Origin: Cyanobacteria bacterium K_Offshore_surface_m2_239
Lineage (GTDB): Bacteria; Cyanobacteriota; Cyanobacteriia; PCC-6307; Cyanobiaceae
DNA length: 51,256 nucleotides
Assembly: GCA_016882305.1 (NCBI GenBank)
Contig: VGQX01000006.1
Span: forward strand, 1 to 51,256
Direction: 5' to 3'
Shown: positions 1 through 9,121 of the stretch, piece after piece
Numbering within the stretch: position 1 is the first letter of the stretch
Layout of the letters: the number at the start of each line of letters is the position of its first letter
Notes under the pieces: model-generated
What the model saw: the letters and a program-made list of their open reading frames with translations, nothing else
Database searches by the model: none
What the model was told of the DNA's origin: nothing
Translations under genes and position numbers: made by a program

Positions 1-367
1 CGCGTGGATCCGGACCCACCCCGCCCCCACCGGCGGCGGCCTGATCGACGCGGCTGAGGGTGAGCAGCAGCTGGCCGGGCACCACCTCCTCGCCCACCTT
101 CACCTTGATGTCCTGCACCTCACCGGGGCCGCGGGCGAAAAAGGCCCGCCGGCTCTCCGGCGCCGCCAGCAAGCCACTGCCGTGGACCTTCACGGGGATC
201 ACGGGCCTGGCGGCCCAACCCACCGTGAGGGCGGTCATCACCACCACGGGCAAGAGACGGGGGAGGCGGCGGAGCGCTCCGTCCTCGCTGGAGGGAGTGG
301 GGAGAGGCGGGTTCGAGCCGCTGGAGTGCTCGTCCCCGGAGGGACTTCCGACGGGGGTGGGAGGCAA
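1..367 (-). CDS. HlyD-family membrane fusion protein, N-terminal part (cut by window edge)
   Basis: The reverse strand reads a short Pro/Ser-rich cytoplasmic tail, one hydrophobic segment (LLPVVVMTALTVGWAARPV) and then a typical adaptor beginning: PVKVHGSGLL, GPGEVQDIKVKVGEEVVPGQLLLTLSRVDQ. This is the single-span inner-membrane anchor followed by the biotinyl-lipoyl-like hairpin of HlyD-type periplasmic adaptors that join an ABC exporter to TolC. It resembles the HlyD proteins of NHLM-type peptide export systems, but too little is present to be sure. The start is uncertain: the frame is open upstream without an in-frame ATG, a TTG at 367 is used here, and GTG or ATG codons occur at 236-247. 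The gene is divergent from a TolC-family gene 84 bases away, which supports a secretion role. The rest, and any ABC transporter, lies outside the window. Confidence 0.6.
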   Translation of the reverse strand, partial: MPPTPVGSPSGDEHSSGSNPPLPTPSSEDGALRRLPRLLPVVVMTALTVGWAARPVIPVKVHGSGLLAAPESRRAFFARGPGEVQDIKVKVGEEVVPGQLLLTLSRVDQAAAGGGGVGPDPR

Positions 368-451
368 GCCAACAGCGGTTTCTGCACAAGACCGTAGCGG
401 CGACCGGAAGGGTGTCCGTAAGGTCCAGGCCAGTCTCCATCCCGCTCCCTC

Positions 452-1900
452 GTGCGTCCTCCCCGGTGCGGTCCGGCCGCCCGCCTGCTCGCCCTCCTCC
501 TCACCTGTCAAACCGCCCTCGCCTCCACCCCGCCCCGGGTGACGCCTCTCTCCCTGGCGGAGGTGCTGGAGCGCGGATTGCCGGCGTCGGTGGACCTCGA
601 GCGCTCCCGGCGGGAGCGGGAGCGCTCCGAAGCGGCGGTGCGCCTCAGCCGCGGCCAGCTCTGGCCCCGCCTCGATCTGGTGGGCAGCGCCAGCGGCACC
701 CAGGTGGGCACCTCCATCGGCGTGATCACCAACCTCCCCACCATCGGGGATTTGAGCTTCGGCCTCGGACAGAACGGCTACGCCGTGATCCAGAGCCTCT
801 TCGCTGGCGGGGGCGTGGTGTTCAACGCCAACCTGCTGCCGATCAGCGAGGGCTGGCAGGTGGCCGCCGCCCGCAGCAGCAGCCAGGCGGCCGACCGTCA
901 ACTGAGCGAGAACGAGCGCCAGGTGCGCTATGAGCTGGAGAGCACCTACCGCGAGCTGCAGCTGCGCCAGGCCCTGGTGCCGGTGTGGGAGACGGCGCTG
1001 CAAGCCTCCACGGCGCTGGAGCGGGATGTGCGGGCGATCTTCGCCAAGGGACTGGCCGCCCGCATCGAGGTGCAGCGCGCCAGTGCCCTGCGGGCCGGCG
1101 ACAGCCAGGGCCTGGTCACCGCCCGGGCCCAGAGGGAGGCCAACCGAGCCCGGCTGGCGGAGTTGCTCGGCCTGCCCCTGGGCGAGGCCCCGGAGGCGGC
1201 GGATCCCATCCGCGACCTGCAGCGGCCCTGGCCCCTCGATCTGGAGACCACCCTGGAGCAGGCCCTGGCGGATCGCCCCCTCCTGGAGGCCCTGAAGCTG
1301 CAGGAGCAGGCCAGCCGGCAACGGGCGAAGGCCGCCCGGGCGACGCTCCTGCCCAGCCTCTCGCTGCTGGCGGGAGCGGGGATCAACACCAACACCATCG
1401 ATGTGCCGGTGCTCGAGACCGCAGGCCGGGTGCGGGCGGGTCCCGCCAATGTCAATCTGCCGAGCATCGACACCCCCGGCAACATCCAAGGCAACTTCTA
1501 CGACTGGGGGGGACTGCTGCAACTGCGTCAGCCGTTGTTTGATGGCGGCCGCGCCCGCGATGGCGCGGCCCTGGCGGAACGGGAGGCCGCCGTGCTCGCC
1601 GCCGACGGCGATCTCGCCCGCCGCCGCATCCGCACCACCGTGCGGGAAACCTGGCAGCAGCTGCAGGCGTCCCCCGCGCGGATCGCCGCAGCCCGGGAAA
1701 CGGTGGCCGCCGGCGAGCGAGCCCTGCGAGACGCCCAGCTGCGCTATCGCGCCCAGGTGGAGCCCCTGACGGAGGTGCTCCTGGTGCAACGGGATCTGCA
1801 GGCCAGCCAGGCCGCCCTGCTCACGGCCCAGACCGACCAGTCCCTGGGGCGGGCGCTGTTGGTGCGCGAGACGGGCACCCCTCCGAATCCTCAACCCTGA
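452..1900 (+). CDS. TolC-family outer membrane efflux protein
   Basis: 482 residues, the usual size for TolC/OEP proteins. An N-terminal signal peptide (about residues 8-24, LLALLLTCQTALAS) is followed by two tandem OEP repeats rich in long amphipathic helices. Examples are the LSLAEVLERGL start, the AEREAAVLAADGDLARRRI stretch, and the RYRAQVEPLTEVLLVQRDL motif typical of the second repeat. The protein should form the trimeric outer-membrane channel and periplasmic tunnel of a tripartite exporter. Start is GTG; no strong ribosome binding site is visible. Its divergent partner is an HlyD-type adaptor, so both probably serve one type I secretion or efflux machine. The 3' end overlaps the convergent glycerate kinase gene by 80 bases. 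The substrate cannot be told from the sequence. Confidence 0.88.
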   Translation: MRPPRCGPAARLLALLLTCQTALASTPPRVTPLSLAEVLERGLPASVDLERSRRERERSEAAVRLSRGQLWPRLDLVGSASGTQVGTSIGVITNLPTIGDLSFGLGQNGYAVIQSLFAGGGVVFNANLLPISEGWQVAAARSSSQAADRQLSENERQVRYELESTYRELQLRQALVPVWETALQASTALERDVRAIFAKGLAARIEVQRASALRAGDSQGLVTARAQREANRARLAELLGLPLGEAPEAADPIRDLQRPWPLDLETTLEQALADRPLLEALKLQEQASRQRAKAARATLLPSLSLLAGAGINTNTIDVPVLETAGRVRAGPANVNLPSIDTPGNIQGNFYDWGGLLQLRQPLFDGGRARDGAALAEREAAVLAADGDLARRRIRTTVRETWQQLQASPARIAAARETVAAGERALRDAQLRYRAQVEPLTEVLLVQRDLQASQAALLTAQTDQSLGRALLVRETGTPPNPQP

Positions 1901-3062
1901 AGCGCTGACGATCCCGCCGCTCCAGGGCCACCACCAGCCGCAGCACCCGCTCGGCGGCGTCGGCCAGGAGCTCGGGGGCCCGGGCCATCGCTGCGGGGAG
2001 GTCCATCGGACCGGGCACCAGCGAAAACAGGCCGCTGACACCCAGGGACAGCACGGCCTCGGCGCCGGGGCCGAGCTCCCCCGCCAGCGCCACCACGGGC
2101 ACCCCCGCCGCCGCCGCCGCCCGGGCGACGCCGCTGATCGTCTTGCCGCAGGCGGTCTGGGCGTCCACGCGGCCCTCGCCGGTCAGCACAAGATCGGCCT
2201 CCGCCAGCGCCGCAGCAAAGCCGCTGGCCGCCAGCACCAGCTCGATGCCTGGCCGGGGAGGTTCGCTGCCGAGGGCGAGCAGCATGGCGCCCATCCCCCC
2301 GGCGGCGCCAGCCCCGGGCTGATCCCGCACCCGGCGGCCCGTGGCGTCCTCCACCAGGGCGATCAGATGGGCCAGCCCCGCCTCCAGCTCCGCCTGGTCG
2401 GCCGGGGTGGCGCCCTTCTGGGGGCCATAGACCGCGGTGGCGCCCAGGAGACCGAGGAGGGGGTTGTCCACGTCGCTGGCCACCTCGAGCCGGCAGCCCG
2501 CCAGGCCCGGATGCACCCCCGCTCCGTCCACCGCCGCCACCTCCCGAAGACGTCCGCCGCTGAGCGGTGCCGTGATCAGGCGGCCGGCGCGGTCGAGGAA
2601 GCGCATCCCCAGGGCCTGAGCCATGCCGGCGCCGAGATCATTGGTGGCTGAACCGCCCAGGCCGACGATCAGGTGGCGCGCGCCAGCGTCGAGGGCGGCG
2701 GCGATCAACTCTCCCGTGCCCTGGCTCGTCGTGTGGAGCGGGTTGCGGCGCTCGGGGCTCACCAGGGGCAGGCCCGAGGCGCTCGCCATCTCCACCACCG
2801 CCGTGGTGGGGTCCAGCCAGCCGAGCCGCGCCTCCACTCGCGCCCTCTCCCCCGGCAGCGGACCCGTCACCGAGACGTTCTGGAACCAGCCGCCCGAGGC
2901 GGCCACCAGAGCATCCACCGTCCCCTCGCCCCCATCGGCCAGGGGGATGGAGCGGATCCGTGCCTCCGGCATCACCCGCCGGAGGCCCTCCTCCAACGCG
3001 CGGCAGACCGCCGCCGCGCTCAAACACCCCTTGAAAGCATCGGGAGCGAGCAGGAGGCGCAT
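1821..3062 (-). CDS. glxK: Glycerate kinase, GlxK/GarK family
   Basis: 413 residues beginning MRLLLAPDAFKGCLSA, the signature start of the GlxK/GarK glycerate kinase family (ATP + D-glycerate to 2-phosphoglycerate). Other family motifs are LADGGEGTVDAL, GLGGSATNDLGAGMAQALG, GAAGGMGAMLLA and LTGEGRVDAQTACGKTISG. In a cyanobacterium it would return photorespiratory glycerate to central metabolism. ATG at 3062 is preferred; a TTG lies one codon upstream. It starts 9 bases after the nrtD stop, so it is probably the last gene of the nrt transcript, an unexpected partner for nitrate uptake. The last 30 or so residues (from DSEGCPSRAP) are low-complexity and antisense to the tolC 3' end, longer than usual for the family. 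Confidence 0.9.
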   Translation of the reverse strand: MRLLLAPDAFKGCLSAAAVCRALEEGLRRVMPEARIRSIPLADGGEGTVDALVAASGGWFQNVSVTGPLPGERARVEARLGWLDPTTAVVEMASASGLPLVSPERRNPLHTTSQGTGELIAAALDAGARHLIVGLGGSATNDLGAGMAQALGMRFLDRAGRLITAPLSGGRLREVAAVDGAGVHPGLAGCRLEVASDVDNPLLGLLGATAVYGPQKGATPADQAELEAGLAHLIALVEDATGRRVRDQPGAGAAGGMGAMLLALGSEPPRPGIELVLAASGFAAALAEADLVLTGEGRVDAQTACGKTISGVARAAAAAGVPVVALAGELGPGAEAVLSLGVSGLFSLVPGPMDLPAAMARAPELLADAAERVLRLVVALERRDRQRFRVEDSEGCPSRAPTAPAPGTGRSGP

Positions 3063-3071
3063 CAACCGCGA

Positions 3072-3869
3072 TCAATCCACCGCGTGGGCATGGCGACGGA
3101 ACAGAAAATCCATGGCCTGGTTGCGCAATTGTCCGTAGCGGGCATCCTCTTGAATCGCCATGTAGGAACGCGGCCGCTCGAATGGCACCTCCAGAATCTC
3201 ACCGATCGTGGCTTGCGGGCCGTTGGTCATCATCACGATGCGATCCGCGAGGAAGAGCGCCTCGTCAATGTCGTGGGTGATCATCAACACCGTGGGTCGC
3301 TGCTCGCGCCAGATGGCCAGCAACTCCTCCTGCAACTCTTCCTTGGTGATCGCATCCAGGGCGCCGAAGGGCTCATCGAGCACCAGCACCGCCGGCTGCA
3401 CCGCCAGAGCGCGCGCGATGGCCACCCGTTGCTTCATGCCACCGGAAATCTGTCCCGGTCGCTTCTCCGCCGCATCGGACAAATGCACCATCTCCAGGTG
3501 GTGATCCACCACCTGGCGCCGACGGGCGGAATTCAACTCCGGCCGAGCGGCCCGCACCGCCAGATCCACGTTCTGACGCACGGACTGCCAGGGGAGCAGC
3601 GAGTAGTTCTGAAAGACCACCATGCGATCGGGGCCGGGGCGCTCGATCGGACGGCCCTCCAGGGTGACGCGACCGCTGGTGGGGGAGAGGAAGCCGCTCA
3701 CCATGTTCAGCAGGGTGCTCTTGCCGCAGCCGGAGTGGCCGATGACGCAGACGAATTCCCCTTTGTTCACCCGCAGGTCGATGTCCCGCAGGGCTTCAAA
3801 GGGGCCGCGACGGGTTTGGAACACCTGTCCCACCGCAGTGAATTCCAGATAGGCGCTGGCGGTTGTCAT
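3072..3869 (-). CDS. nrtD: Nitrate/nitrite ABC transporter ATP-binding protein NrtD
   Basis: 265-residue ABC ATPase with Walker [11 protein letters not shown]-loop [12 protein letters not shown], signature [15 protein letters not shown], Walker [14 protein letters not shown] and H-loop MITHDIDEAL. The family is the nitrate/sulfonate/taurine importers. In the cyanobacterial NrtABCD system NrtD pairs with NrtC to power the NrtB permease dimer. It consists of a single ATPase domain, as expected for NrtD, ending FLFRRHAHAVD. ATG at 3869 follows the NrtC stop by one base, so translation is probably coupled. Assignment as NrtD rather than CmpD (bicarbonate) rests on the linkage to nirA and the nitrate-reductase-associated gene. 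Confidence 0.93.
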   Translation of the reverse strand: MTTASAYLEFTAVGQVFQTRRGPFEALRDIDLRVNKGEFVCVIGHSGCGKSTLLNMVSGFLSPTSGRVTLEGRPIERPGPDRMVVFQNYSLLPWQSVRQNVDLAVRAARPELNSARRRQVVDHHLEMVHLSDAAEKRPGQISGGMKQRVAIARALAVQPAVLVLDEPFGALDAITKEELQEELLAIWREQRPTVLMITHDIDEALFLADRIVMMTNGPQATIGEILEVPFERPRSYMAIQEDARYGQLRNQAMDFLFRRHAHAVD

Positions 3870-3870
3870 G

Positions 3871-5985
3871 TCAGGCGGGCGTCGCGGAGGTCGAGGAGAG
3901 GAACGGGCTCTCGGGCAGGGTCACAGGTTCCACAAGCGGCTCGGAGCCGCCGGGCAGGGCCCGCAGGTAGGCCAGGGGATCGTCCTGGTTGAAGGGGATG
4001 CCGTCCGCCAGGGTGAAGGGGTGGCGATCGGGCCGCAGCGCGGGATAGCCGGCCAGCTCCAGCGCCTTGTCGCACAGGTCCGGCCGGTAGACCTGGCTGA
4101 GCAGCTCCAGGCGATTGCTGGGGAAGGGGCACCAGCCCCAGCGGCTGAACTGGCTCAGGATCCAGGTCCCTTCCGCCCGGTTGGGCAGATGGGCGCGATC
4201 GGCGTGCCAGCGGTTGAAGGCCAGGAGCTCCCCGGGCGGCGCTCCGGTGCCCATGTCGAACTGGCGGCCGAGGGCGATGGCCGCCCGGGTGCCGAGCCAT
4301 TGGGGCTGGCTGAGCACACGGGTGAGTTCCTCGCGACGGCCGCCGTCATCGCAGCGCTCCGCCGCCCGCATCAAGCCGGCACAGAGCGCGAGCAGGGCGT
4401 CCGGGTGGCGCTCCGCCCAATCCTCGGAACAGGTGAGCACCTTTTCCGGATGCCCCCTCCAGATGTCGAGGTCGGTGGCAAGGACGTAGCCCTGACGGTC
4501 CTCCACCGCCTCGGCCACCCGATAGCGACCAGCGATGAAGCCATCGATGCGCTCACCGCGCAGGGCGCCTTGCATCGCCATGGGGGAGAGCACCGAGAAG
4601 GTCACCTCCCGATCCAGGGCCACGCCCCCCGCGGCCAGCCAGTGGCGCAGCAGGAGTTCGGCGGTGCCGTGGCGCTGGGGGACCGCCAGCCGGAGGGGCT
4701 CCGCCCGCTGGCGCAGAAGGGCGGCCAGGCTGTCCCGATCCCGCACCCCATCCCGCAGGAAGGAACGGGCCAGGCAGAGGGCGTTGCCGTTGCGGCTCAC
4801 GGTCATCGGCGTGATGGCCGGCCAGGGGGCGCCGCCATTCAGGCCGAGGGCGAGGGCGAGGGGGGTGGTGGCCGCCGTGATGGCCACATCCAGCTCCCCC
4901 TCCCGCAGGCGCTCCTCCAACCGCTCCCAGTTGGCAAAGGGCACGGTCACCACCCGCACGCGAACGGAATCGAACAGGTTGTCGGCCAGGGCGAGGGCCA
5001 GCGGGGCGATGTCGAGACCGGGGATGACGCCGAGCCGCACCGAGGCGGGACCCGCCAGCCGTTGCGGAGCGGACCGACGCGTCGCCGCCGCTGGAGCCCC
5101 CGCTTCGGCGGTCCTGCCGGCGGCTGTTGAAGCAGCTGCTGAGGCGGGCGCGGCTGTCTCGGCGGCGGAGAGCGTCAGCTCCAGCTCGCGCTCCGCCCGC
5201 CGCTGACGCAGCCGGCGCTGCTGCTGCAGGAAGCCGATCAACTCCGCCCGCAACTGGTAGTAGCGAGAATGATCCATCACCTCCAGTCGGTGACGGGGGC
5301 GAGCGAAGGGCACCTCCAGGATCTGACCGATCTCCGCCTCCGGGCCATTGGTGAGCATCACCACCCGGTCGGAGAGGAGCAGGGCCTCATCCACATCGTG
5401 GGTCACCATTACCGTGGTCACCCCGGCCTGCTGGCACAGCGTCATCAGCTGCTCCTGCAGGTTGCCGCGGGTGAGGGCATCGAGGGCGCCGAACGGTTCA
5501 TCCAGCAACAGCAGACGGGGGCGAATCGCCAAAGCCCGCGCAATGGCCACCCGTTGCTTCATCCCCCCGGAGAGCTCTGCGGGCAACTTCTCGGCCGCCG
5601 GGATGAGACCAACCATGGCGATGGCCTCGTCCACCCGTTCCCGCCGCTCGCCAACGCTGGCCTGACCCATGACGCGGTTCACGGCGAGGGCGATGTTCTG
5701 ACGCACGGTCTGCCAGGGCAGCAACGAATAGTTCTGAAACACCACCATGCGATCGGGTCCGGGCTCGGTCACCTGGCGACCCTCCATCAAAATGCCGCCG
5801 CAGCTGGCCTGGCTGAGGCCGGCGAGGAGGTTGAGCAGGGTGCTCTTGCCACAGCCGGAGTGACCGATCAGGGAAACAAACTCCCCTTCCGCGATCTCCA
5901 GATCGATGTCTTTCAGGGCGACATATCGACCGCCATCATCGAGGGGGAACACCTGGGTGACGTCATCCACCGTGAGGAAGGCCAT
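3871..5985 (-). CDS. nrtC: Nitrate/nitrite ABC transporter NrtC, ATPase fused to an NrtA-like sensor domain
   Basis: 704 residues from ATG 5985, chosen over an upstream in-frame start because it lies just after the NrtB stop. Residues 1-265 are an ABC ATPase (Walker [10 protein letters not shown] at 41-49, signature LSGGMKQ at 138-144, Walker [11 protein letters not shown]-loop VTHDVDEA). An Ala-rich linker covers about 272-312. The rest is an NrtA-like substrate-binding domain ([50 protein letters not shown]). In Synechococcus elongatus the equivalent C-terminal domain regulates nitrate uptake in response to ammonium, so the same cytoplasmic role is inferred here. Cotranscribed with nrtB (1-base gap) and nrtD. 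Confidence 0.95.
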   Translation of the reverse strand: MAFLTVDDVTQVFPLDDGGRYVALKDIDLEIAEGEFVSLIGHSGCGKSTLLNLLAGLSQASCGGILMEGRQVTEPGPDRMVVFQNYSLLPWQTVRQNIALAVNRVMGQASVGERRERVDEAIAMVGLIPAAEKLPAELSGGMKQRVAIARALAIRPRLLLLDEPFGALDALTRGNLQEQLMTLCQQAGVTTVMVTHDVDEALLLSDRVVMLTNGPEAEIGQILEVPFARPRHRLEVMDHSRYYQLRAELIGFLQQQRRLRQRRAERELELTLSAAETAAPASAAASTAAGRTAEAGAPAAATRRSAPQRLAGPASVRLGVIPGLDIAPLALALADNLFDSVRVRVVTVPFANWERLEERLREGELDVAITAATTPLALALGLNGGAPWPAITPMTVSRNGNALCLARSFLRDGVRDRDSLAALLRQRAEPLRLAVPQRHGTAELLLRHWLAAGGVALDREVTFSVLSPMAMQGALRGERIDGFIAGRYRVAEAVEDRQGYVLATDLDIWRGHPEKVLTCSEDWAERHPDALLALCAGLMRAAERCDDGGRREELTRVLSQPQWLGTRAAIALGRQFDMGTGAPPGELLAFNRWHADRAHLPNRAEGTWILSQFSRWGWCPFPSNRLELLSQVYRPDLCDKALELAGYPALRPDRHPFTLADGIPFNQDDPLAYLRALPGGSEPLVEPVTLPESPFLSSTSATPA

Positions 5986-5986
5986 G

Positions 5987-6826
5987 TCAGTTGGCCCCCC
6001 GCGCCACGCGACGACCCACCCAGGCCACAAGACGGTCGAGGGCTAAACCCACAAGGCCGACATAAAGAATCGCCAGGATGATCTGGCTGGAGCTGGAATC
6101 ACCGCCAGCGTTGTAGGAATCCCAGATGAAATAGCCGATGCCACCATCTGCCTTCAACATTTCCGCAGCCACAATGGCCAACCAGGCCAAACCGACAGCG
6201 ATGCGCAACCCGGTGAACACGTAGGGGACCGTGGCGGGGATCACGATGTTGCGAATGTATTCCCCTTTGCGCAGACGCAACACACGAGCCACATTGGTGT
6301 AGTCCTGAGGAATCTCGCGAATGCCGACAGCCGTGTTGATGATGATCGGCCAGATGGCGGTGATGAAGATCACGAAGATCGCCGACGTGGAAGCGTCCTG
6401 AAACACCATCAGCGAAATCGGAAACCAAGCCAAAGGCGGCACGGTCCGCAACACCTGGATCACCGGATCGAGGCCTTTGCCGATGAAACGACTCAGGCCC
6501 AGCAGACCGCCGATGGTGATGCCGATCAGAGCGGCCAGGCCATAGCCGAGGGCGACCCGCTGGAGGGAGATCAGGATCTGCCAGCCCAGGCCTTTGCTGG
6601 TGCCGCCTTCATCAAAGAAGGGCTGGCTGATGTAGGGATCCCAGGTTTCCGAGATGACGGTGATCGGGCCGGGAAGCCGCGCCGCGCCAAGGATGGCGGA
6701 AAGGATCTGCCAGGCCACCAGGAAGCCGCCGATGCAGATGACGTAGGGAAGGATCGGCCGCAGAACGGGCCGCACCCGACTGGGGCGGCGCGGGCGGAGC
6801 TGGGTGGTGGGGGACGAGGTGGCCAT
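5987..6826 (-). CDS. nrtB: Nitrate/nitrite ABC transporter permease NrtB
   Basis: 279-residue integral membrane protein with about six transmembrane helices. The first is near residues 27-46 (LPYVICIGGFLVAWQIL). The binding-protein-dependent permease EAA-type loop is seen around GIREIPQDYTNVARVLRL, followed by IVIPATVPYVFTGLRIAVG. It forms the membrane channel of the nitrate/nitrite importer and docks NrtC and NrtD. It lies 3 bases after nrtA and 1 base before the nrtC start on the minus strand, a compact operon. CmpB (bicarbonate) permeases are close paralogues; the gene context favours nitrate. Confidence 0.93.
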   Translation of the reverse strand: MATSSPTTQLRPRRPSRVRPVLRPILPYVICIGGFLVAWQILSAILGAARLPGPITVISETWDPYISQPFFDEGGTSKGLGWQILISLQRVALGYGLAALIGITIGGLLGLSRFIGKGLDPVIQVLRTVPPLAWFPISLMVFQDASTSAIFVIFITAIWPIIINTAVGIREIPQDYTNVARVLRLRKGEYIRNIVIPATVPYVFTGLRIAVGLAWLAIVAAEMLKADGGIGYFIWDSYNAGGDSSSSQIILAILYVGLVGLALDRLVAWVGRRVARGAN

Positions 6827-6829
6827 CGT

Positions 6830-8149
6830 TCAGCTCAGGGCCTTGATTTTGAGGCCGTCGAGATAGGCCTTGGGGTTTTCTGGATCGAACACCACCCCGT
6901 CGAAGAAAGTTTCCTTGCCGCGGGAATCGCTGGCTGGAATCGCCGCTTTCTGGCCGATGGCTTCAGCCGCCTCCCGCCAGAGATCGGCCCGATTCACCTT
7001 GTTGACCAGAGCGTTGATGTCCGTGCTGGCTGGCAGGTAGCCCCAGCGGATGTCTTCCGTCACGAACCAGGCGTCATGGCTCTTATAAGGGAAGGAAGAA
7101 TTCTCACTCCAGAATTTCATCGTGTAGGGGCTGTTCTCCACCACCCGACCATCGCCGTAGTCCACCTTGCCGGACAGGCGGGGCTTGATATCGGCGACGT
7201 TGGCCTTGATATATTTATCCTTGGAAACGATCTCACACATCTCATCCAGGTTGGCAGGGTCTTCACACCACATCTGGGCTTCCTGAACCGCCATCAGGAG
7301 GGCCTTGGCCGCCTTGGGATTCTTGTCCACCCAATCGGCGCGCATGGAGAACGATTTCTCGGGATGCAACTTCCACAGCTCACCCGTCTGGGTGGCTGTG
7401 TACCCCAGCTTCTTGTTCACCAGCCGTTGCCCCCAGGGCTCACCCACACAAAAGACATCCATCGTGCCTGTTTGCATGTTGGCCACCATCTGCGGCGGGG
7501 GCACCACCACAAGATCGGCCTCCGAGTTGGGATCCACGCCATTGGCCGCCAGCCAATAACGCATCCAGAGGTCGTGAGTGCCACCGGGAAAGGTCACCGC
7601 CGCCTTGAACGCCTTCCCCTTCGCCTTGGCCGCATCAACAACCTTGCGTAACGCGGCGGAATTGTTGACGGTCAACTTGTCGGGAAGAAAATCCTTGGAA
7701 ACCGAAATGGCCTGGCCCTGCGTGTTGAGCCGCGCCAGGGTGTACATGGGCAGCGGCTGCTTGGTCTTGGTGATCTTCCCGGCCGTGAGCAACAGAGGCA
7801 TGGGAGCAAGGATGTGGGCGCCATCGATGCCGCCCCGCTCGCCGCCGAGCTCCAGGTTGTCGCGGGTGACCGCCCAGGAGGTCTGTTTCACGACCTTCAC
7901 ATCGGGCATGCCGTGCTTGGCGAAGAAGCCCTTCTCCTTGGCGATGATCACTGGCGACGCGTCGGTGAGGGCGATGAAGCCGAGGGTGGCGCCTTTCACC
8001 TCCGTGTCGCCACCGCCCGACCCTGTCGTGGCGGTTTCACTTTTGGTGGCGGTGGCGGGAGGCTTGCCGCCACAGGCCGCCACCACGAGGCTGCCAACGG
8101 CCGTGCCCGCAGCGGTGAGCAGAAAACGGCGGCGTGAGAACGAAGCCAT
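6830..8149 (-). CDS. nrtA: Nitrate/nitrite-binding lipoprotein NrtA
   Basis: 439 residues. The N-terminus carries a twin-arginine motif (SRRRFLL, residues 5-11) and a lipobox VVAAC with Cys at residue 26, then a Gly/Thr/Ser-rich tether. This suggests export and anchoring to the outer face of the inner membrane. The binding domain shows family motifs such as LGFIALTDASPVIIAKEKGFF, GGERGGIDGAHILAPMPLLL, FPGGTHDLWMRYWLAANGV and FCVGEPWGQRLV. It captures nitrate and nitrite for NrtBCD. It is first in the nrtABCD operon; a 480-base intergenic region upstream holds a candidate NtcA site. CmpA is the close relative; synteny with nirA decides for NrtA. Confidence 0.94.
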   Translation of the reverse strand: MASFSRRRFLLTAAGTAVGSLVVAACGGKPPATATKSETATTGSGGGDTEVKGATLGFIALTDASPVIIAKEKGFFAKHGMPDVKVVKQTSWAVTRDNLELGGERGGIDGAHILAPMPLLLTAGKITKTKQPLPMYTLARLNTQGQAISVSKDFLPDKLTVNNSAALRKVVDAAKAKGKAFKAAVTFPGGTHDLWMRYWLAANGVDPNSEADLVVVPPPQMVANMQTGTMDVFCVGEPWGQRLVNKKLGYTATQTGELWKLHPEKSFSMRADWVDKNPKAAKALLMAVQEAQMWCEDPANLDEMCEIVSKDKYIKANVADIKPRLSGKVDYGDGRVVENSPYTMKFWSENSSFPYKSHDAWFVTEDIRWGYLPASTDINALVNKVNRADLWREAAEAIGQKAAIPASDSRGKETFFDGVVFDPENPKAYLDGLKIKALS

Positions 8150-8629
8150 GGAATCGGGATGGGGAAGTGGAAGGGGTCAAGGACGGGTCCGAGCGGGACC
8201 TCGTCCGGTTGGGATCAGATTCGGGGGAGCGGCCACAGACCGATCAAAGGTGCGGCTGCAGACCGATCAGAGGCTGCGGCGAGGGAGATTTCGCTGCCAC
8301 ACCATCGTGATCAGGCCGTGCTGCGACCCGCTCCTTCATACCGAGCAACGCTCGAGGAGAGTGAACATCTTCCGACGGTGAAAATGCCGTACAGAAGAGG
8401 CGAAGGTGAGAAGAGAGGAAAGGTGACGCACCCAGTGGGAGAGCGGGGTGGTGAATCACCGGCTGACGTATGACGGTGCCTCGGAACAATGCGCACGTCA
8501 CAGAACGATTGGCGGCGCACAGGCTGACCGTTCCTAAATGGAATCATCAGCAGGGGACAGGCGTTGTCACAACCACTACAAACTCCAGTCCCCCCCGGAG
8601 CCGCGACAGCCACCCCGTGCGCGTCCGGC
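8150..8629. promoter_or_regulatory. nrtA upstream intergenic region (480 bases without a recognisable gene)
   Basis: No convincing coding frame is seen on either strand. Two imperfect tandem copies of an approximately 23-base unit sharing CAGACCGATCA lie at 8236-8246 and 8259-8269, with further GATCA elements near 8214 and 8308. A candidate NtcA site is at 8566-8579. The leader of nrtA would be long (about 380 bases) if that promoter is used, so other promoters or leader elements may be present. Confidence 0.45.
8566..8579 (-). promoter_or_regulatory. Candidate NtcA site upstream of nrtA
   Basis: On the minus strand the sequence is GTAGTGGTTGTGAC, matching GTA-N8-TAC except for one base in the second half. 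A TTCCAT box, one base off the TAN3T -10 consensus, starts exactly 22 bases downstream. This is the spacing seen in NtcA-activated class II promoters. The match is inferred by eye, and GT-N10-AC is common by chance. Confidence 0.35.
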
Positions 8630-9121
8630 TCAGCAGTCCAGCAGGGCGAACTCCTCCAGGGCGCGCGGCAGGTTGCGGTGCTCATGGCCCGGATGGCTCA
8701 ATTTCACCAAGGCGAACCGCTGCAGCTCATCCAGTTCCGCCCAGCCCACAGGACGCAAGGCCAGCCCCAGCTCCCGGCAGGAGGCCACGACGGTCTCGGG
8801 CCAGGCATCGGCGCGCTGCCAATCCGTCTCCCTGGCTGGCAGCAAGGGGGAGGCAGGCCCATGCGGCAGGCTGCGACTGCGCTCCAGCAGCCACTGGCGC
8901 AGCGCGGCGAGGGAGGCCCCATCGTCGGGCCAGGCCAGCAGGCGCCGCCGCTCCTCCGTCGTGAGACCGTGCCAGTGGACCAGCTTGAGTTTCACACCGG
9001 CCAGGTCCAACTTGCGCCGCACCGCCATCGGCAGACAGCGCAGGTCTCCCGCGAAGTCGGCCTCAAAGGGAAACATCCTGGAGGCCAGGTCGGCGGCGGA
9101 TGGGGGAGAGCCCTGGCTCAA
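8630..9121 (-). CDS. Nitrate reductase-associated protein
   Basis: 163 residues matching the conserved cyanobacterial nitrate-reductase-associated family: FPFEADFAGDLRCLPMAVR, then RKLDLAGVKLKLVHWHGL and TEERRRLLAWP, ending ALVKLSHPGHEHRNL. The family is found with nitrate assimilation genes; its biochemical role is not established. No signal peptide or membrane segment, so it is cytoplasmic. The TTG start at 9121 overlaps the stop of the upstream phosphoribosyltransferase-like gene as TTGA, implying coupled translation; an in-frame ATG at 9076 (MFPFEADF) is the alternative start. The nitrate reductase gene narB itself is not in this window. Confidence 0.82.
   Translation of the reverse strand: MSQGSPPSAADLASRMFPFEADFAGDLRCLPMAVRRKLDLAGVKLKLVHWHGLTTEERRRLLAWPDDGASLAALRQWLLERSRSLPHGPASPLLPARETDWQRADAWPETVVASCRELGLALRPVGWAELDELQRFALVKLSHPGHEHRNLPRALEEFALLDC

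Noticed and set aside
3072-8149. Bicarbonate transporter CmpABCD instead of NrtABCD
   Set aside because: The families are similar, but the gene set is embedded with nirA, siroheme genes and the nitrate-reductase-associated gene.
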